A stretch of 64,000 nt of DNA from CAWINH01 sp963837425 (GCA_963837425.1 CAWINH010000003.1:62001-126000), one strand, 5' to 3'; counted from the first letter of the stretch, positions 53,969 to 63,489 are shown. Made by a program: numbers and translations. Notes: generated by a model from the letters alone, not told the origin.

Positions 53969-56686
53969 ATGCATGCCGACATCCGGCCGCGGCCGCGACT
54001 GGCTTCGGTCGCACTCCCACGTGTCTGGCACGTGCTGGTCGTGGCACTTGGCGCCGCGCTGCTGGTTGCCGCCCTGGCGACCATCAACCTCGGCCGCCTG
54101 ACGCTGGTCTGGGGTCATGTCCAGGTCGTCCTCGCCTCGCTGGCGGCGCTCGTCATCACCTGGTACGGATCCGTCCGCGCGGCGGATCCCGAGGACGCCC
54201 CGTTCCTTCGCAACATCACGTATGGGGCGATCGCCTGGCTCGGCATCCAGGTGAGCTGGCTGCTCATGGCCATCGGGTGGGAAGCACCGCCGCTGCTCAC
54301 CGGCGGACTGCTTGCCATGCTCGGGGTCGTGGTCCTGCGCTGCTGGGTGCTCGTCCTGCGCGGCCGTTTCACGACCATCGAGTCGGTTGCGGTCTACCTC
54401 GATTCGGCGGCCGTCTTCCTCTCACTGGGCGCGGCGGCCACGCTCGTCCTCGGCCCATCGGCGCTACGCACCCCGGGACACGAGGAAGTGCTCCTCATCG
54501 CGGTCATGCTCGCGGCGGCCACCGGCGCGCTCCTGGTCCTGTACCTCGCCATCACGCCGGTCCGCGCCATGTCGGGATGGACCGCCTGTCTCGGTGGCCT
54601 GCTCCTCGTGGGTCTCGGGATGATGTGGCGCGCCGTGAACGCCCCCGTCGGGTGGCACCCCGCGGACCTGGTGAGCGCGACCGGCATCGTGGTCTGCGCC
54701 TACGGGGCGTCCACCACCACTCAGAAGGCCGACCACGACCCGGCATTCTTGCGGCTCACCTCGCGGGTTCGCTCGATGCTGCCGCTGAGCGCGATCGCCG
54801 TGACCCCGCTGCTGCTGGTCACGAACGAGCTCCTGCTGCCGATGAACGGCCAGCGGGTCGGACTGGCGGTCGACGTGGCGCTGGCGCTGGTCCTGATGGT
54901 CACCGCGGTGCGGCAGACGCTCCTGCTCCGCGAACGCGACCGCGGCGTTCGCGACGCCACCGATGCCGCCGAACGCGAGCGCACGCTGGCCGCCACGCTC
55001 GAGACGAGTGAGCGGCGGTTCCGCTCGCTCGTGCAGAACTCGTCCGACGTGTTCCTGATCCTTGATGGCGACGGCACGATCGCCTACCAGTCGCCCGCTG
55101 TGCAGCGGGTCCTTGGATACCCACAGAACGAGGACTGGGTCCGGGACATCTACGACTACGTCCACCCCGACGACGCGGGATTCCTGAAGGCTGCGATCGT
55201 GGAGCTCATCGAGCACCCCGGGGCACAGCGCACCGTTGAGATGCGAATCCGTCACGCGGACGGCTCATGGCGAACCGCGGAGGCGACAGGCACGAACATG
55301 ATGAGCGAGCCCGCAGTGCGGGGCGTGGTCGTCAACTACCGGGACATCACCGAGCGCAAGCTTCTCGAGGAGCAGCTCACCCACGAGGCGTTCCACGACC
55401 CGCTGACCGGCCTCGCGAACCGCGCCCTGTTCATCGACCGCGTGGACCACGCTCTGGCACGCCGCACCGCCCCCGGTCGCCTCGCCGTCCTGTTCATGGA
55501 CCTTGACGACTTCAAGACGATCAACGACAGCCTGGGGCACGCGGCGGGCGACCTCGTGCTCGTGGCGGTCGCGGAGCGGCTTCGTGGTTGCCTGCGGCCG
55601 GAGGACACCGTCTCGCGATTGGGCGGCGACGAGTTCGCGATCCTCCTCGAGGACGCCGAACCGCAACTTCCCGAGCGCGTCGCCGAGCGCATGCTCGAGA
55701 CGCTCCGGCTGCCGTTCGAGGTTGGCGGCAAGCAGGTGCACCTCGCCGCCAGCGTGGGCATCGCATTCGGGAGCATCGAGACACGCAGCGCCAACGACGT
55801 CCTCCGCAACGCCGACGTCGCGATGTACACCGCGAAGAGCCGTGGGAAGGGCCGCGCCGAGCTCTTCGAGGCCAGCATGCACGCGGCGGTGCTGACCCGC
55901 CTGGAGCTGAAGGCCGATCTCGAGCGCGCGATCGAGCGGAGCGAGTTCCGGCTCCGCTTCCAGCCCGTGTTCGACCTGCGGACCGACAGGCTCGCAGCAT
56001 TCGAGGCGCTGCTGCGATGGTCCCACCCGACCCGCGGCGAAGTATTGCCGGGAGAGTTCGTGCCCCTCGCCGAGGAGACCGGGCTCATCGTGCCCATTGG
56101 CCGATGGGTCCTGGCCGAAGCCTGCCTCCAGGCGCGCGGATGGCTCGACGCCGGGGCACGCGAGCTGGACATCAGCGTGAACCTCTCCGCCCGTCAGCTT
56201 CGCGAGCCGCGGCTGGTCGAGACGGTCCGCGAGGCTCTGGCGGGGAGCAATCTGCCCCCCGAGCGGCTCATCCTGGAGCTCACCGAGTCGAGCCTGATGC
56301 AGGACGACGAGGGTCGCCTGCAGTCGCTGCGCGACCTCGGCGTGCGGCTGGCCCTCGACGACTTCGGCACCGGCTACTCATCCCTCTCGTACCTCGCCCG
56401 CTTCCCGATCGGCATCCTGAAGATCGACCAGAGCTTCGTCGCCCAGCTCGGTGGTGAGAAGGAGGATTCAGCCCTCGTTCGCTCGGTGATCCAGCTCGCC
56501 GGTGCCATGAACATGGTGACCGTCGCCGAAGGCATCGAGCGCCACGCTCAGCTCGAGCGGGTCCGGGACCTCGGGTGTGACTTCGCCCAGGGATTCCTGC
56601 TGGCATCGCCGATGGATGCCGGGGAAGCCCGAACCTTCACGGCGTCGGGCGCCACGCTCCCCTCCGTCGTCGAGCAGCTCCGATGA
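53969..56686 (+). CDS. Membrane PAS-GGDEF-EAL cyclic-di-GMP protein
   Basis: A 905-residue signalling protein. Residues 1-320 hold about nine hydrophobic segments of an N-terminal membrane sensor. A PAS domain follows (ERRFRSLVQNSSDVFLILDG, then IYDYVHPDDAGF), then a GGDEF domain with an intact active site (RLGGDEFAILLED) and an RPED inhibitory-site motif five residues before it. The EAL domain is also complete (FEALLRWSHP, VNLSARQL, LELTESSLM, DDFGTGYSSL, KIDQSFV, VAEGIE). It could both make and degrade cyclic-di-GMP. The stop overlaps the next GGDEF gene. Confidence 0.92.
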   Translation: MHADIRPRPRLASVALPRVWHVLVVALGAALLVAALATINLGRLTLVWGHVQVVLASLAALVITWYGSVRAADPEDAPFLRNITYGAIAWLGIQVSWLLMAIGWEAPPLLTGGLLAMLGVVVLRCWVLVLRGRFTTIESVAVYLDSAAVFLSLGAAATLVLGPSALRTPGHEEVLLIAVMLAAATGALLVLYLAITPVRAMSGWTACLGGLLLVGLGMMWRAVNAPVGWHPADLVSATGIVVCAYGASTTTQKADHDPAFLRLTSRVRSMLPLSAIAVTPLLLVTNELLLPMNGQRVGLAVDVALALVLMVTAVRQTLLLRERDRGVRDATDAAERERTLAATLETSERRFRSLVQNSSDVFLILDGDGTIAYQSPAVQRVLGYPQNEDWVRDIYDYVHPDDAGFLKAAIVELIEHPGAQRTVEMRIRHADGSWRTAEATGTNMMSEPAVRGVVVNYRDITERKLLEEQLTHEAFHDPLTGLANRALFIDRVDHALARRTAPGRLAVLFMDLDDFKTINDSLGHAAGDLVLVAVAERLRGCLRPEDTVSRLGGDEFAILLEDAEPQLPERVAERMLETLRLPFEVGGKQVHLAASVGIAFGSIETRSANDVLRNADVAMYTAKSRGKGRAELFEASMHAAVLTRLELKADLERAIERSEFRLRFQPVFDLRTDRLAAFEALLRWSHPTRGEVLPGEFVPLAEETGLIVPIGRWVLAEACLQARGWLDAGARELDISVNLSARQLREPRLVETVREALAGSNLPPERLILELTESSLMQDDEGRLQSLRDLGVRLALDDFGTGYSSLSYLARFPIGILKIDQSFVAQLGGEKEDSALVRSVIQLAGAMNMVTVAEGIERHAQLERVRDLGCDFAQGFLLASPMDAGEARTFTASGATLPSVVEQLR

Positions 56687-58032
56687 TTGACACCAGCCCG
56701 TACCTCCCGATTGCCGAGCAGCTCGGGGTCACCGACCTCCTTGTGCTCGAGGCGCGGGACGGGGAGCTGCTCCTCGTCGGCGGGTCCGGGCGCGGCGCGG
56801 GGTGGGCCGGCACGGTTCGAGTCCATCTTGCCGACGAGCCGTCGGCAGTGCGGGCCCGCGTGGGCGGTCGTCCGCTCCGGCTCTCGGGGGCGGAGCCGAT
56901 GCGGATCATCGGGCCCTACTGGGCAACGCACGCGGTCCTCGTTCCGGTTGGTGAGGACCACCTCGTGGTGGCCGGGTCAGCCGTTCCCATTCGCCCGGCG
57001 GATGGCGAACTGCTGCGGCACGCCGCCGAGGCCGTCGCCGCGGTCGACGGCATTCCGAGCGCGAAGCTCCTCGCGGATGAGCTCGAGGTCGTCCACGCGG
57101 TGCGCCAGCTCATCGAGTTCCGGCCCGAGACGGTCTCCGCCACCGCGCGGCACGTCGCGGACATCGCCGCCGCCGCGCTCGGCTGCGAGATGGCCGCGGT
57201 CATGGTCCGGGCGCCCTTCGGGCAGGTCGTGGAGATGGCGGGCGGAGATGATCGTTGCACGGATCCGCGGTTCTGCGCCGAGCTGGCGCAGCTCGCGAAG
57301 CGCGTTGCCGGCGGACCGATCGTCGAGCAGGACGTTCCCGACGACGGCCGGCTGGGGCGGTCGGCCGGGCTCGTGGCCCGCTACACCCTCGGCATCGGCC
57401 GCTACGAGCAGCTCGGCGTGTTGGTCGTCGGGCACGCCATGGAACGCCCGCGCGGTTTCACCGACCTGTGCCAGCGCGTGGGACGCGCCCTGGCCGATGC
57501 GGCCGAGGTCCTCATCGAGCAGGCGATCGCTCGCGAGGAGCTCGCCGCCGAGCGCGACCGCTTCGCCCGCGAGTCACGCACCGATCCGCTCACCGGCCTC
57601 GCGAACCGCATCGCCTGGGAGGAGGCACTCGAGGCGGAGCAGGAGCGTCGAGGTCGCTATCGACGGCCGGTCGCGCTGATGAGCGTCGACGTCGACGATC
57701 TGAAGGCGACGAACGACAGCCACGGACACGACGCCGGGGACGAGCTGCTGCGGGCGGCCGCGCAGATCCTGCGCGCCTCGCTGCGGTCGTCGGACCTCGT
57801 CGCGCGGGTCGGAGGCGACGAGTTCAACGTCCTGCTCCCGGAGACCGAGGGCGCCACCGTGGAGGAGATCGTCCGGCGTCTCGGCGAAACCTGCGCCGAG
57901 TGGCGTGGCGCGCGCGAGGAGCTCCGGCTCTCGCTCTCGATCGGCTGGGCCGTGCCCGCTGCATTCGGCGACCTCCGCGAGGCGCTGCGCACCGCGGACC
58001 ATCGGATGTACGAGGCCAAGCTCGCGCGCTGA
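56683..58032 (+). CDS. GAF-GGDEF diguanylate cyclase
   Basis: A 449-residue soluble protein. A GAF-like sensor (about residues 130-280; TARHVADIAAAALGCEMAAVMV, YEQLGVLVVGHAMERP) follows an N-terminal region of unclear fold. A coiled segment (EELAAERDRFARESR) joins it to a GGDEF domain with active-site RVGGDEFNVLLPE and RSSD inhibitory motif. It should synthesise cyclic-di-GMP in response to a small ligand or redox state. The ATG overlaps the upstream gene (ATGA), making a two-gene operon. Confidence 0.9.
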   Translation: MIDTSPYLPIAEQLGVTDLLVLEARDGELLLVGGSGRGAGWAGTVRVHLADEPSAVRARVGGRPLRLSGAEPMRIIGPYWATHAVLVPVGEDHLVVAGSAVPIRPADGELLRHAAEAVAAVDGIPSAKLLADELEVVHAVRQLIEFRPETVSATARHVADIAAAALGCEMAAVMVRAPFGQVVEMAGGDDRCTDPRFCAELAQLAKRVAGGPIVEQDVPDDGRLGRSAGLVARYTLGIGRYEQLGVLVVGHAMERPRGFTDLCQRVGRALADAAEVLIEQAIAREELAAERDRFARESRTDPLTGLANRIAWEEALEAEQERRGRYRRPVALMSVDVDDLKATNDSHGHDAGDELLRAAAQILRASLRSSDLVARVGGDEFNVLLPETEGATVEEIVRRLGETCAEWRGAREELRLSLSIGWAVPAAFGDLREALRTADHRMYEAKLAR

Positions 58033-58186
58033 GGGCGGTCTACCTCGCGACACGGAAGAACGTGTTGCTCGCTGTCACCATCGTCCTCCCCGGCCGACCG
58101 AATCTGCGAGATCATGGGGTTCGGCGTCCCTGCCCGGCGCCGCGGATTCGCATACAGAGTGCCCGCCGGGGAGTGACAGCGCACAG

Positions 58187-58681
58187 ATGAGCGATCGGGA
58201 TCCATACAAAGTCCTGCAGGTCGACCGCGAGGCCGTCCCCGAAGTCGTCACCGCCGCCTATCGTGCCCTCGCGCGCCGCCTCCACCCCGATCGCGACGCG
58301 AGCGGGGTCGCCGAGGTCCGGATGGCCGAGCTGAATCGGGCCTATGCCGTCCTCCGAAATCCCGCGCGCCGCAGGGAGCATGACAAGGCAGCGGCGGAGG
58401 ATGCCGCCGCGCAGCGTGTCGCGGTGGGTCCGGGCGAGACGCCGGCTGCCCCGCCACCGCGCGGCCGCTTCGAGGGCCGACATGATGAGGGCGACCCGGG
58501 AGAGGCGAAGCTGGACTTCGGGCGCTACACCGGCTGGTCGTTGCGGGAGATCGCCCGGCACGATCCCGACTACCTCCGATGGCTTGGCCGACATTCGTCG
58601 GGGATCCGCTTCCGGCGCGCCATCGCCGAGATCCTCCCGGAGGCTGCTGGCGAGGGTGCCGCCGCCCCGAGCCGCCGCTGA
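58187..58681 (+). CDS. J-domain protein fused to an ExoX-C/DUF3820-like domain
   Basis: A 164-residue protein. The N-terminal J domain (DPYKVLQVDREAVPEVVTAA, HPD in ARRLHPDRDASG) is followed by a polar linker and a C-terminal module (LDFGRYTGWSLREIARHDPDYLRWLGRH) resembling the small domain found at the end of some exonuclease X-like and DUF3820 proteins, where it may bind nucleic acid. The role is unknown. The stop is adjacent to the convergent gatB stop. Confidence 0.75.
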   Translation: MSDRDPYKVLQVDREAVPEVVTAAYRALARRLHPDRDASGVAEVRMAELNRAYAVLRNPARRREHDKAAAEDAAAQRVAVGPGETPAAPPPRGRFEGRHDEGDPGEAKLDFGRYTGWSLREIARHDPDYLRWLGRHSSGIRFRRAIAEILPEAAGEGAAAPSRR

Positions 58682-60148
58682 CTAGCCGAGGCGCCGCCGC
58701 AGCTCGTCGTGCACGAGCCGCGCCTCGGCCCGCCCGGCGGTCCGCTTCATGACCTGGCCGACCAGGAAGCCGTAGATCTGCTGCTTGCCCGCGCGATACT
58801 CGGCGACCTGGGCCGGGAACTCGGCGAGCACCGCGTCGACCTCATCGCCGATGAGGCTCGCATCACTGAGCTGGCCCAGCCCCTCCCGGGCGATGACCGC
58901 GCGAGGTGACTCGCCGGTGGCGAAGCTCGCGGCCAGGACCTCCTTCGCATTCGTGGTCGAGACCCGTCCGGCCTCGACCTCCGCGATCAGCTCGGCCAGC
59001 CCGGCGGGCCGCAGCGCGACATCGGTGGCCCGCAGCCCGTCTGCCGCGTGCTGGTTCAGGAGCCGGCTGAATTCGCCGGTGACCCAGTTCGCGGCGCTCT
59101 TGGCACTGACCCCGGCGTCGATGACCGCCTCGAAATAGTCGGAGAGCGCAACGTCGGACGTCAGCACGCCGGCGTCGTACGGCGAGAGCCCGAGCTCGGC
59201 CACGTACCGCGCGCGACGCACGGCGGGGAGCATCGGGAGGTTGGCCCGCAACTCCGTCACCCACGCCGGGTCCGGACGGAGGGGCGGGAGGTCGGGCTCG
59301 GGGAAGTAGCGATAGTCGTTCGCCTCCTCCTTCGTTCGCTGGCTGATCGTGCGGCCGGCGTCCTCGTCCCAGCCGCGCGTCTCCTGGACGAGCGGCTCGC
59401 CGCGCTCGAGCGCCTCCGCGTGCCGCTCGACCTCGTACTCCATCGCACGCTCGAGCGAGCGGAAGCTGTTCAGGTTCTTCACCTCGACCTTGGTGCCGAA
59501 CCTCTCCGAGCCGTACGGGCGAAGGCTGACGTTGCCCTCGATCCGCATCGACCCGGTCTCCATGTCGCCGTCCGAGGCGCCGACGTAGCGCAGGATGTCG
59601 CGCAGGGTCTCACCGTATGCGCGCGCCTGGGCCGGCGATCGGACGTCCGGCTCGGTGACGATCTCCATGAGCGGCACCCCGGCGCGGTTGAAGTCCACGA
59701 GCGTGTGACCGCGGCCGCCATGCTGCAGCCGGGCGGTGTCCTCCTCGAGGTGCGCCCGCGTGATCCCGATCACCACCTCGCGCTCCTCGGCCGCCACCGG
59801 CACCGCCAGGCGGCCGCTCGAGCAGAGCGGGAGCGCGTACTGGCTGATCTGGTAGCCCTTCGGCAGGTCGGGGTAGAAATAGTTCTTGCGCTCGAAGCGG
59901 ACCGCCTCGGTCTCGACGTGGCACTCGAGGGCGAGTCCGGTCACGATCACGAGCTCGACGGCACGCCGATTGATGACGGGGAGAGTGCCGGGCATCCCGA
60001 GGCAGACCGGGCAGACGCGGGTGTTCGGCTCATCGGGCTCACCCGGCGGTGGAGCGGTCGGGCAGCCGCAGAACATCTTCGATTCGGTGCGCAGCTGCGC
60101 GTGGACCTCGATCCCGATCACCGTCTCGTAGCGCGTGCCCACCGCCAT
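58682..60148 (-). CDS. gatB: Asp-tRNA(Asn)/Glu-tRNA(Gln) amidotransferase subunit B
   Basis: GatB, the kinase/tRNA-binding subunit of GatCAB, 488 residues. YETVIGIEVHAQLRTESKMFCGC, RVCPVCLGMPGTLPV (zinc-binding Cys), KNYFYPDLPKGYQISQY, EEDTARLQHGG and TLVDFNRAGVPLMEIVTEPD are hallmark motifs, with the GatB/YqeY tail (GFLVGQVMKRTAGRA) at the end. Presence implies that Gln-tRNA and/or Asn-tRNA is made indirectly. gatA and gatC are not in this window. TACAAT lies 7 nt before the ATG. Confidence 0.97.
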   Translation of the reverse strand: MAVGTRYETVIGIEVHAQLRTESKMFCGCPTAPPPGEPDEPNTRVCPVCLGMPGTLPVINRRAVELVIVTGLALECHVETEAVRFERKNYFYPDLPKGYQISQYALPLCSSGRLAVPVAAEEREVVIGITRAHLEEDTARLQHGGRGHTLVDFNRAGVPLMEIVTEPDVRSPAQARAYGETLRDILRYVGASDGDMETGSMRIEGNVSLRPYGSERFGTKVEVKNLNSFRSLERAMEYEVERHAEALERGEPLVQETRGWDEDAGRTISQRTKEEANDYRYFPEPDLPPLRPDPAWVTELRANLPMLPAVRRARYVAELGLSPYDAGVLTSDVALSDYFEAVIDAGVSAKSAANWVTGEFSRLLNQHAADGLRATDVALRPAGLAELIAEVEAGRVSTTNAKEVLAASFATGESPRAVIAREGLGQLSDASLIGDEVDAVLAEFPAQVAEYRAGKQQIYGFLVGQVMKRTAGRAEARLVHDELRRRLG

Positions 60149-60155
60149 GGGCCCG

Positions 60156-60161
60156 ATTGTA
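60156..60161 (-). promoter_or_regulatory. -10 element (TACAAT) of gatB
   Basis: TACAAT on the minus strand ends 7 nt before the gatB ATG. Confidence 0.5.
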
Positions 60162-60167
60162 AGGCGC

Positions 60168-60173
60168 TATCCT
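60168..60173 (+). promoter_or_regulatory. -10-like hexamer (TATCCT) of the 60182 gene
   Basis: TATCCT ends 8 nt before the ATG at 60182, back-to-back with the gatB promoter in a 33-bp gap. Confidence 0.4.
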
Positions 60174-60181
60174 CTGGACCG

Positions 60182-60601
60182 ATGAAGATCGGCGAGTGGG
60201 AGACCCTGGGCCGTTCCCGCGCCCTCCTCCAGCGCCAGCTCGGCGAGCTGGGCGCCGCGGAGTACGCGGCCCACGTGACCCTGAACGTCGACAACGGCCG
60301 CCTGCGGGTCCTGGTCGCGACCGACATCGGCCTCCTCGACTACGCGTACGCTCCCGCCGGTGCCGATCCGGAGGGCCCCTGGATGCTGCGCGGCCAGCTC
60401 TACCGCTGGACGAGCGTCAAGGGACTCAGGCTGCAGACCGATGCGCAGCTCGATGAGGAGACCGGGGAGACGCGCTCGATCTGGCGGGTCGTCGCCGAGG
60501 AACCGAAGTTCGAGCTCAGCGCCGACTCGAGCGGCGATCCGGATCGATCGCCGACGTCCCTCCTCCCATTCGCGAGGGCCTGCATCCAGAACGCGGGCTG
60601 A
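60182..60601 (+). CDS. Conserved hypothetical protein
   Basis: A 139-residue soluble protein with no family I can name. MKIGEWETLGRSRALLQRQLG begins it; a beta-rich centre (HVTLNVDNGRLRVLVATDIGLLDYAYAP, then WMLRGQLYRWTSVKGLRLQTDA) resembles a PH-like or lipocalin-like barrel, and a short helix (SLLPFARACIQNAG) closes it. It is the only plus-strand gene between gatB and the aminotransferase, in a divergent-promoter setting. Confidence 0.65.
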   Translation: MKIGEWETLGRSRALLQRQLGELGAAEYAAHVTLNVDNGRLRVLVATDIGLLDYAYAPAGADPEGPWMLRGQLYRWTSVKGLRLQTDAQLDEETGETRSIWRVVAEEPKFELSADSSGDPDRSPTSLLPFARACIQNAG

Positions 60602-60609
60602 GCCCGCCA

Positions 60610-61839
60610 TCACCCGTGCGGGTGATGCTCCACGAAGTGCTCGATGCGGGTCATGGCCTCGACGATCTGCTCGTAAGCGGTCGCGTAGCAGGCCCGGACG
60701 TGCCCGGCGCCCGACGGCCCGAACGCGCTCCCCGGGACGACCGCCACGTGCTCCTCGGCGAGGAGCTCCCGTGCGAACGTCTCGTCGTCGAGACCGGTCG
60801 CGGCGGTCACGTTCGGGAAGCAGTAGAACGCGCCGCGCGGCTCGAAGCAGTCGAGCCCGATCTCGTTGAAGCGCCGCGTCATCAGCTGCCGCCGGCGGTC
60901 GTACTCCTCGCGCATCTCGCGCACGAACGGCGCGCCGACCTCGAGCGCGGCGATTGCCGCGTGCTGGGCCGCGGTCGGCGCACACATGATCGCGTACTGA
61001 TGAACCTTGGCGATGCCCGACATGATCCCGGACGGAGCAGCCACGTAACCGATCCGCCAGCCGGTCATCGCGTAGCTCTTCGAGAAGCCGCCGATGAGGA
61101 CCGTCCGCTCACGCATTCCGGGCAACGAGGAGAACGCAACGTGCCGGTGCCCACCGTAGACGAGCTGCTCGTAGATCTCGTCGGTGATGACCAGGAGATC
61201 ATTCTGGTCCGCGATGGCCGCGATCCCGGCCAGCTCGTCGGCGTCGAGGACGGCGCCGGTCGGGTTGTTCGGATAGCCAAGGAAGATCGCCTTCGTTCGC
61301 GGCGTGACGGCCTCCGCGACCATCTCCGGGGTCAGGCGGAAGTCGGTGGCCGCGGTGGTCGCCACGGCGACGGGCACGCCGCCGGCCATCGCGATCCCCG
61401 GGGCATAGGCCACGAAGCACGGCTCGTGGTAGATCACTTCGTCGCCCGGGTTGCAGACGGCCCGCAGCGTGGCGTCGACCGCCTCGGAGGCACCGACCGT
61501 GATGACCAGCTCGGTCCGCGGGTCATAGGTGATCCCGTGGCGGCGCTCGAGATCGAGGGCAATGAGCTGGCGCAGCTCGATCATGCCGCCGTTCGCGGTG
61601 TAGTGCGTCTCCCCGGCGTCGAGGCTGTCGATCGCGGCCTGGGTGATCGGCTCAGGCGTCGTGAAGTCGGGTTCGCCGATCGTCAGGCTGATCACGTCGC
61701 GCATCTCGGCCAGCATGTCGAAGAAGCGGCGGATCCCCGAGGGTTGCATGGCACGGATCGCCAGAGACAGGAACCGCTCGGGAGCGGGGTCCGGGACGCT
61801 GACCTCGCCGCGCGGCACCGCGGCCGGCTCGATGCTCAT
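60610..61839 (-). CDS. Class I/II PLP-dependent aminotransferase
   Basis: A fold-type I aminotransferase of 409 residues (aspartate/alanine-aminotransferase-like subgroup). MQPSGIRRFFDMLAEMRDVISLTIGEPDF matches the N-terminal substrate region; GASEAVDATLRAVCNPGDEV, the FLGYPNNPTGAVL loop, the PLP-lysine motif GGFSKSYAMTGWRIGY and the C-terminal FYCFPNV are all present. The amino acid used cannot be assigned. TACACT lies 8 nt before the ATG, so the mRNA may be leaderless. Divergent from the antiporter. Confidence 0.92.
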   Translation of the reverse strand: MSIEPAAVPRGEVSVPDPAPERFLSLAIRAMQPSGIRRFFDMLAEMRDVISLTIGEPDFTTPEPITQAAIDSLDAGETHYTANGGMIELRQLIALDLERRHGITYDPRTELVITVGASEAVDATLRAVCNPGDEVIYHEPCFVAYAPGIAMAGGVPVAVATTAATDFRLTPEMVAEAVTPRTKAIFLGYPNNPTGAVLDADELAGIAAIADQNDLLVITDEIYEQLVYGGHRHVAFSSLPGMRERTVLIGGFSKSYAMTGWRIGYVAAPSGIMSGIAKVHQYAIMCAPTAAQHAAIAALEVGAPFVREMREEYDRRRQLMTRRFNEIGLDCFEPRGAFYCFPNVTAATGLDDETFARELLAEEHVAVVPGSAFGPSGAGHVRACYATAYEQIVEAMTRIEHFVEHHPHG

Positions 61840-61847
61840 GGGTGGCT

Positions 61848-61853
61848 AGTGTA
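61848..61853 (-). promoter_or_regulatory. -10 element (TACACT) of the aminotransferase
   Basis: TACACT on the minus strand ends 8 nt before the ATG at 61839. Confidence 0.45.
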
Positions 61854-61870
61854 GCCGCGCTCGGTCCCGG

Positions 61871-61876
61871 TAGTCT
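61871..61876 (+). promoter_or_regulatory. -10-like hexamer (TAGTCT) of the antiporter
   Basis: TAGTCT ends 6 nt before the GTG at 61883; the two divergent promoters share 43 bp. Confidence 0.4.
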
Positions 61877-61882
61877 TGTGCC

Positions 61883-63478
61883 GTGCACGGCGTCGAGATC
61901 GTCCTGGCGCTCCTCATGCTGGTCGCGCTGCTCGCCGTCGTCTCGCGACGGATCGGGATCCCCTACCCGATCCTGATGACGATCGGGGGCCTGGCCCTTG
62001 GGCTGGCCCTGCGGCTGATCCCGGGCCGTCCCCACGTCGAGCTCGCGCCCGACATCGTGTTCCTCGTATTCCTGCCGCCCATCCTCTTCTCGGCCGCGTA
62101 CTTCACCTCGCTCCGCGAGCTCCGCGCCCTCGCGCGCCCCATCGGTTTGCTCGCCTTCGGCCTCGTCCTGGCCACGACCGGCGCGGTGGCCGTCGTGACG
62201 CACGCCCTGGCGCCGGGCATCGGCTGGCCGGCGGCCTTCGTGCTGGGCGCCATCGTCTCGCCACCGGACGCGGTGGCGGCCACCGCGATCGCCCAGCGCC
62301 TGGGGCTGCCGCGTCGTGTGGTGGCGATCCTCGAGGGCGAGAGCCTGGTGAACGATGCGACCGCACTGGTGGCCTACCGGCTGGCGGTGGTGGCAGCCGC
62401 CAGTGGGACCTTCTCGCTCGGCACCGCGGCGGTCACCTTCGTCGTGGTCTCGGCGGGGGGCGTGGCCATCGGCCTCGTCGTCGGCCTGATCCTCGTGGAG
62501 CTCGCGAAGCGCCTCCACGATCCGCCGGTCGAGGTCCTCGTCTCGCTGCTCGGCCCGTTCGCCGCCTGGCTGCCGGCCGAGACGGTCGGGGTCTCCGGCG
62601 TCCTCGCCGTCGTCACCGCCGGCCTGATGCTGGGCCGGGCGGCCCCGCGCATCCTGGGCTCCGACACGCGCGTCCTCGGCTCGGCGGTGTGGAAGATGGC
62701 CGTATTCGTCCTGAACGGGCTCGTCTTCATCCTCATCGGGCTCCAGCTGCCCACGATCCTCGACGCGATCGCCAGCGATCGCACGGCCGGCCAGCTGGCC
62801 GTCATGGCCCTCGCGGTCAGCGGCACGGTGATCGCGGTCCGGCTGCTGTGGGTCTTCCCCGGCGCCTACCTCCCGGGTCTGCTCTCGCGCCGGGTTCGCG
62901 AGCGCGAGCGGCTGCCGAGCCCGCGCGCGGTGGTCGTCATCGGCTGGGCCGGCCTGCGTGGCGTCGTCTCACTCGCCGCGGCGTTGGCCCTCCCGCACCT
63001 GACCGATTCCCGCGCACCACTGCCCGGCCGCGACCTGCTCATCTTCCTGACGTTCGCCGTCATCCTCGCCACCCTCGTCGGACAGGGCCTCACCCTCCCG
63101 CTCCTCATACGGCGTCTCGGGATCGGTGACGACGGGTCGGCCGCCCACGAGGAGGCGCACGCCCGCGAGGCGGCGGTCGATGCCGCCCTCGCGCGGCTCG
63201 ACGAGCTCGCCACCGAGTGGCCGGGCCACCTCGAGCTCATCGACCGGATGCGACGCGACCAGGCGCACTCGGCGGAGCACCTCGAGCATGACCACGAGGC
63301 CGGCGAGGGACCGCCGCTCGACCAGGAGATGATCGAGCACGCCGCGATCCGCAAGGCGGTGATCGATGCGGAGCGCGTGACGGTCATCGACCTCCGGGAC
63401 CGGGGGGTCATCGGCGACGAGGTCCTGCGCCGCGTGGAACGCGACCTCGACCTCGAGGAGCTGCGCTCCGGAGGCTGA
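61883..63478 (+). CDS. CPA1-family Na+(K+)/H+ antiporter
   Basis: A 531-residue cation/proton antiporter of the NhaP/CPA1 family with about twelve membrane helices. Conserved motifs LPPILFSAAYF, GAIVSPPDAVAATAIAQRLGLP and EGESLVNDATALVAYRL (ion-binding ND pair) and VIGWAGLRGVVSLAAALALP are present. After the last helix a cytoplasmic tail of about 115 residues is His/Glu/Asp-rich (HEEAHAREAAVDAALARL) and may regulate pH response. The start is GTG. It exchanges Na+ or K+ for protons in pH and salt homeostasis. Confidence 0.92.
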   Translation: MHGVEIVLALLMLVALLAVVSRRIGIPYPILMTIGGLALGLALRLIPGRPHVELAPDIVFLVFLPPILFSAAYFTSLRELRALARPIGLLAFGLVLATTGAVAVVTHALAPGIGWPAAFVLGAIVSPPDAVAATAIAQRLGLPRRVVAILEGESLVNDATALVAYRLAVVAAASGTFSLGTAAVTFVVVSAGGVAIGLVVGLILVELAKRLHDPPVEVLVSLLGPFAAWLPAETVGVSGVLAVVTAGLMLGRAAPRILGSDTRVLGSAVWKMAVFVLNGLVFILIGLQLPTILDAIASDRTAGQLAVMALAVSGTVIAVRLLWVFPGAYLPGLLSRRVRERERLPSPRAVVVIGWAGLRGVVSLAAALALPHLTDSRAPLPGRDLLIFLTFAVILATLVGQGLTLPLLIRRLGIGDDGSAAHEEAHAREAAVDAALARLDELATEWPGHLELIDRMRRDQAHSAEHLEHDHEAGEGPPLDQEMIEHAAIRKAVIDAERVTVIDLRDRGVIGDEVLRRVERDLDLEELRSGG

Positions 63479-63489
63479 CGCCGCCGCCG

